Part shown: positions 60,039 through 64,000 of the stretch, one piece after another
Layout of the letters: each line of letters starts with the position of its first letter
How positions within the stretch are numbered: position 1 is the first letter of the stretch
Assembly (NCBI GenBank): GCA_027943335.1
Contig: BSBK01002799.1
Location: 1,197,001 to 1,261,000 of the forward strand
From: Chamaecyparis obtusa
Taxonomy: Eukaryota > Streptophyta > Pinopsida > Cupressales > Cupressaceae
DNA: 64,000 nucleotides
Reading direction: 5' to 3'
Position numbers and translations under genes: made by a program
Notes under the pieces: generated by a model
Told to the model about the DNA's origin: nothing
The model's database searches: none
What the model saw: only the letters and a program-made list of their open reading frames with translations

Positions 60039-62632
60039 ATGACTAGAAGTAGCAAGACTTATCCCATTTAGAATCCTGATCAAGGTAGAAGCGAACCTCC
60101 TAATCAAGAAATAGATCATCCTGAATCTATTGCAAAATCTAAACTTTGTGAGACATCCTCCATTTCCTCATTGAATACTTTGAAAGAGAGTCCATCTGAA
60201 CTGTTGCCTCCAATGTTTCAAGAGTGTTTTAATCCATTGTTTGAAGTGCAACCTAGTTTCTCATTTCAAGACCAAGACAACTCATACTTCCAAAACAACT
60301 CATTGCTTCACAACTTTGGAAGACCTCTTCCTTGGACTAATCCTATTGTCGTACCTATTGATCCTACTGAGAATAGTTCTATCATTGAACCTAGTAATAC
60401 TATTGACAATATCTTCTCACCTAAATTTTTTAAATCTTTTAATCCTTTTTATTCACCAAAGCTTACCATGGCAGCTCCCTTTCACCACTAGACATATCAT
60501 TTCACTGAGAATTCATGTACTACACAAGCCTATAGCAAGATGGGAGATCTATTTGATTTCCAACTAGGAAAGTATAGCCAAACCTTTGATCAATCTCAAA
60601 ACAATCAATATCATGGTCAATCCTCTAATGACCCATGCCATGCTCAACCTCAGAATGAGTAGCCTCATGGTCAAACTCAATATGACCAAAATCAGTCTCA
60701 TAATGATGATCAATCTCAAAACAAGCCTCAAGGCAATTGACAACCCACCTATTTCTATTGTCCTCCTCTGTTCGATCAAAACCAAGATGATCATTAACAA
60801 GATCTGATTCTGAGTATTTATGAGATCCTTGGGAATGAAAATGAGGTGATAAATCAATAGGATATAGATGCTACCAAAGCTAATAAGGGTCTTATTAAGA
60901 TGATGAAGATCCTTCTCCTAGAGGAGAAAGAAAAGTACTTCCTTGAGTTAGCTAAACAAGTGGCCAAGTTACCCTAAGACTATCAAGTTGAAACACTTGT
61001 AGCTAAGGAAGAAGAAACTAAGATCACAATGTTGCAAAAGATGGTCCAAGACATGCAAAATTAGATTAGTCAACATGCAAAGAATAGGGACAAACCTGCT
61101 CAATAATTTACAATGGAAAGCATTTTTCCTTTCCCTTTCGACAGAAGTCTTCATATGCCACCTTTTCCCAGAGGTGTGGAACTCCCTAAATATGACAAAT
61201 ACCTGGGTGTAATTGATCCCTAAGATCACTTAAGGGAGTTTGGCGCATTGTCTATGGAATTTATGCATGATCAAACCTATCTTATGCACTTGTTTCCTTG
61301 TAGTTTGGGTGGACCAGCCATGTAATGGTTCTCTAGATTTCCTACTGGTATTAAGACTTTCGACAAAATGGCTAATCTTTTTCTCTAGCACTACTCACAT
61401 AATATTCAGCATCTGGTCAACATCCAGGATCTTTGTAATTTAAAATAGCAACAAGGAGAATCTTTCCTAACATTTCTCTAAAGGTGGAGACAATTATGTA
61501 TGAAATATCCTCACAAGATACTAGAGTTTGAGAGACTTGATATTTTCTTGGATAATCTTGTCTTAGACTTCAAATATCAAGTGCAATTGCAAGGTCCTCC
61601 AACTTTTGATAGTATGATCAAACAAGCAGTGTGGATAGAGGCCTTTATGATCAAGAAGGGAGGATTAACTTTGAATAAGGACAATAAACAAGGATTCTCC
61701 ATAAACAAGGATAAAGGAAAGACTATCAATAAGAATAGAGATGTATTAAATGATGGAGTGGTGGATAATGTTATTGTGAAGCCTTCAAAGCCTACTTTTA
61801 ATCTTACTTCTAGTATACAAGTTGCTAAGGCTGTCAAAAAGACCACAACAAATAATCAACAAACTTTAAGATTTGCTAGGAACAAACCTTGGGCCTCTCG
61901 ACCTAAGCATGATTTCACCTCTTTGGGAGAGCCTCTTGATGTGGTCTATAAAAATCTTATAGAGAATCGGGTTCTTACTCCTTTGGAAAAGTGTACTTAT
62001 GACCCACAACCATAACCTCATTGGTGGAATGATAATGCTTACTGTGACTATCATCAAAACATCAATCATAAGACTTCTACTTGTCTCCAACTAAAGCATA
62101 AAGTTCAAGATCTCATTGAAAATGGTGACATCCTTGTGGAGAACCATAATAAGAATTTAGACCATCAAGGTTTTAAAGATCCCTTCCCTCCTCATGAGAA
62201 GGGTGAGTCTTCAAATGCCAAGAATACCAATGCTAAAGTCAATTACACATACACTAATAATGACAATGTTATTAGTATGATTGAACCTATCAAGATAGAA
62301 TATTGTGATTTGATCACTTCTAAAGGGAGTGACGATGCTCCCAAATCTAAGACTCCTTTCATCTTGCATAGTTCTATGCCTCATTCATCTGAATCTGAAC
62401 AATCTCAAGACTGTGCTAATGTTTTCACTCGATCGCAAGGGAGAGTTGTTTTGAAAGGTCTCAATACTTCTACGTTTGCTCCAAAACAAACTATAGATAA
62501 GAGACCTGATACTTCCACATTCACTCTGAAGCAAGTTGTGGATAAGACTACTATTGGCCCCACCAATAAGAACACAAAATCTGTTCCTCCAACTAGTTTG
62601 ACTAGTTATAGCATTTTAGATCAAGTCCAGTG
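60039..62632 (+). pseudogene. Gypsy-2 Gag, broken
   Basis: One frame from ATG 60039. A Gln/Asn/Pro-rich N-terminal part (to about residue 270) is followed by the capsid core: FPFDRSLHMPPFPRGVELPKY, DQTYLMHLFPCSLGGPAM, WFSRFPTGI and FDKMANLF. LCMKYPHKILEFERLDIF and a VQLQGPPTFDSMIKQAVWIE segment come next. The zinc finger reads CDYHQNINHKTSTC (C-H-H-C) at about 62040, the Tat-type variant. At least ten stops occur, mostly TAA or TAG where Gln is expected, so the protein is not made whole. Several long open pieces (60171-60491, 61500-62015, 62136-62633) remain. Confidence 0.8.
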
Positions 62633-63240
62633 AACCAACACTTAGATCACCATTTTTGAGTTGTTGAAGATCTCACCTGCTCATAGGCAAATTTTGGATA
62701 AGGCCCTTGTTGATGTAAACATTCCCAAGGATCTTGATCTCAACTAATTCCAATCTATGGTGGGTCATTTGAATTCACCTCACTATCTATCCTTCTCTAA
62801 AGAAGATGATCACTCTTTGAGTCACCCGCATAACACTCCCCTTCATATAGAGGTCATGGTAGGTCCTAAGTGCATCTATTGAGTGCTTATAGACAATAGT
62901 GCTGGTCTTAATATCTATTTCACTAAACTGCTCACTCAGCTAGGTTATGATGAGAATTGTATAGACCCTTACAACAAGATTACCATCAAATCTTATGATG
63001 AGGAAGAATGCAAGTCCCAAGGCTTAGTTGTGCTACCTATCCACATAGGTCCTATTGAGAGAGATGTTACTTTCCAAGTCCTTGATATTCCTCTTGCCTA
63101 TAATATCTTGTTGGGTAGGCCTTGGATTCATGAGATGTAGGCTATTCTGTCCATGTATCATCAATGCATTAGGCTCCCATTCCATGCGGTGGAAGTCACT
63201 ATACCTACTAAATGGAACCTATGCTATCACTGGCTGCTCT
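62633..63240 (+). pseudogene. Gypsy-2 protease
   Basis: In the same frame as gag, the segment LLKISPAHRQILDKAL leads to the protease. The active site reads LIDNSAGLNI at about 62880 (most relatives have DGGAGLN, so D-N-S replaces D-G-G). VVLPIHIGPIERDVTFQVLD and YNILLGRPWIHEM, the usual C-terminal signature, follow. A TAG comes right after HEM (63138-63140). The catalytic Asp is retained. A frameshift near 63240 leads into the linker. Confidence 0.8.
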
Positions 63241-64000
63241 ACCTCTATCTCCATGCTCTTATGGGAGACCTTCTAAGAATAAAAAACTTTCTGATGCTCC
63301 TCCTCAAACAATTTATGATGGTGCCTTTGTAATGGTCTCTATACCTTTAGAAGATGAGGATGAAGAAAGAGCTATCTAATCTTGGATCTATAAAGGAAAA
63401 GAAATAGCTAAAACAACCACTCCACCTCTAGATTTAGAGAAAGAACCATATAGTAAGGCCTTCAAGATCATGAAGTGCTTTGATTATAAGGGGAGTGGTC
63501 CTACATGAAAGAATGATAATGGCTTACTAAAACCCATTGAAGCTACAGGCCACCGCAAAAAAGATACTAGTGGCTTAGGCTTTAAAAAGAATCCCTTTCA
63601 TTTGGGAACCAAGAAATTTGTGTCAGCTCTTGAGCTTGAACTTGAACCTGAACCTGAACAAGAAATTGAAGATGCCACTCCAGAAGTGAATCCAGAGGAC
63701 AACTCTAATGAAGATACATTTCCATATCCTACTCCTTTGGATCTTGCGGCACTCTTTGCCAAACCTAATGAGCCTATCATACATGTTCATATGGTAGAGA
63801 CAAATACTGATATTGATAATGATTTTGATAAAACTTCTTCAGTATATCAATTCACATATGAGGAATGGAAAGAAACACTAAATGATGATCCCAATTTTAG
63901 AGGTGAAAAATATAGGCCGCCACATTTTCAAAAGTATTTTGAACAAGAACAAATTCATCAAGCTATTAAAGCCACAAGGGATAATAATGAGTCTAATGAT
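63241..64000 (+). pseudogene. Gypsy-2 protease-RT linker (runs off window)
   Basis: A hydrophilic coding stretch in a shifted frame, with TAA near 63380 and TGA near 63508. It contains an ELELEPEPEQE segment (63630-63668) encoded by GAACTTGAACCTGAACCTG repeats, and later HVHMVETNTDID. It corresponds to the linker of Gypsy-1 at 2866-3511. RT should follow just beyond 64000. Confidence 0.7.

Larger units (their letters stand above)
56805..64000 (+). mobile_element. Ty3/Gypsy (Tat-like) element, 5' part (Gypsy-2)
   Basis: LTR, PBS, 2.2-kb leader, gag, protease and linker in plus orientation. RT and later parts lie beyond the window. It is inserted in LTR-B, itself inside Copia-A. Gag and protease share one frame for over 3 kb with about 20 stops, nearly all at expected Gln or Trp codons. 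Confidence 0.85.

Noticed and set aside
60039..63140. Stop codons TAA/TAG at Gln positions suggesting a variant genetic code
   Set aside because: TGA stops also occur, missense changes are equally common, and the plant elements around show transition decay; reassignment is not needed.

Overview
This window looks like intergenic DNA from a large, repeat-rich seed-plant nuclear genome. I found no convincing host gene, tRNA, rRNA or CRISPR array. Almost every interpretable segment belongs to an LTR retrotransposon: Ty1/Copia and Ty3/Gypsy (Tat-like) gag-pol remnants, plus non-autonomous LTR elements. Many are inserted inside one another. The AT-rich composition, deep nesting, decayed reading frames and very long LTRs fit a gymnosperm-type or other giant plant genome. 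The species cannot be fixed from the sequence alone.

Layout. 1-2857: 3' part of a plus-strand Copia element (end of RT, RNase H, 3' LTR). 2858-8681: internal region of a plus-strand Tat-like Gypsy element (linker, RT, RNase H, second archaeal-type RNase H, integrase, 3' noncoding region); a matching 3' end, PPT and LTR may lie at 24472-26216. 8682-21647: a minus-strand, gag-only LTR element with LTRs of about 3 kb that contain hairpin-forming GAGACTT repeats. Its left LTR is split by a 4.4-kb solo LTR (9327-13744). 21648-24471: minus-strand remnant with a plant mobile domain (PMD) gene. 26217-29114: unassigned sequence. 29115-55826: a minus-strand Copia element split by two later insertions. 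The first, at 29557-37898 inside its 3' LTR, is a non-autonomous LTR element with a five-zinc-knuckle Gag and a long extra reading frame where pol would be. The second, at 39384-50739 inside its RNase H gene, is a very young element with 4503-bp LTRs and a 2.35-kb noncoding interior (LARD-type). Its right LTR is cut at 55827 by another Copia-like LTR. That LTR is itself cut at 56805 by a plus-strand Gypsy element (LTR, PBS, 2.2-kb leader, gag, protease, linker) that runs off the window.

How the parts relate. None of the gag-pol frames is intact, and most stops are single transitions from Gln, Arg or Trp codons. The integrase glutamate of the DDE triad is replaced by Lys in both elements where it can be read. 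Any mobility of the non-coding or gag-only elements must therefore depend on pol from copies outside this window. The most notable candidates are the five-knuckle Gag plus extra-ORF element, the LARD-type element with exact structural hallmarks, the PMD remnant, and the palindromic repeat field inside the gag-only element's LTRs.
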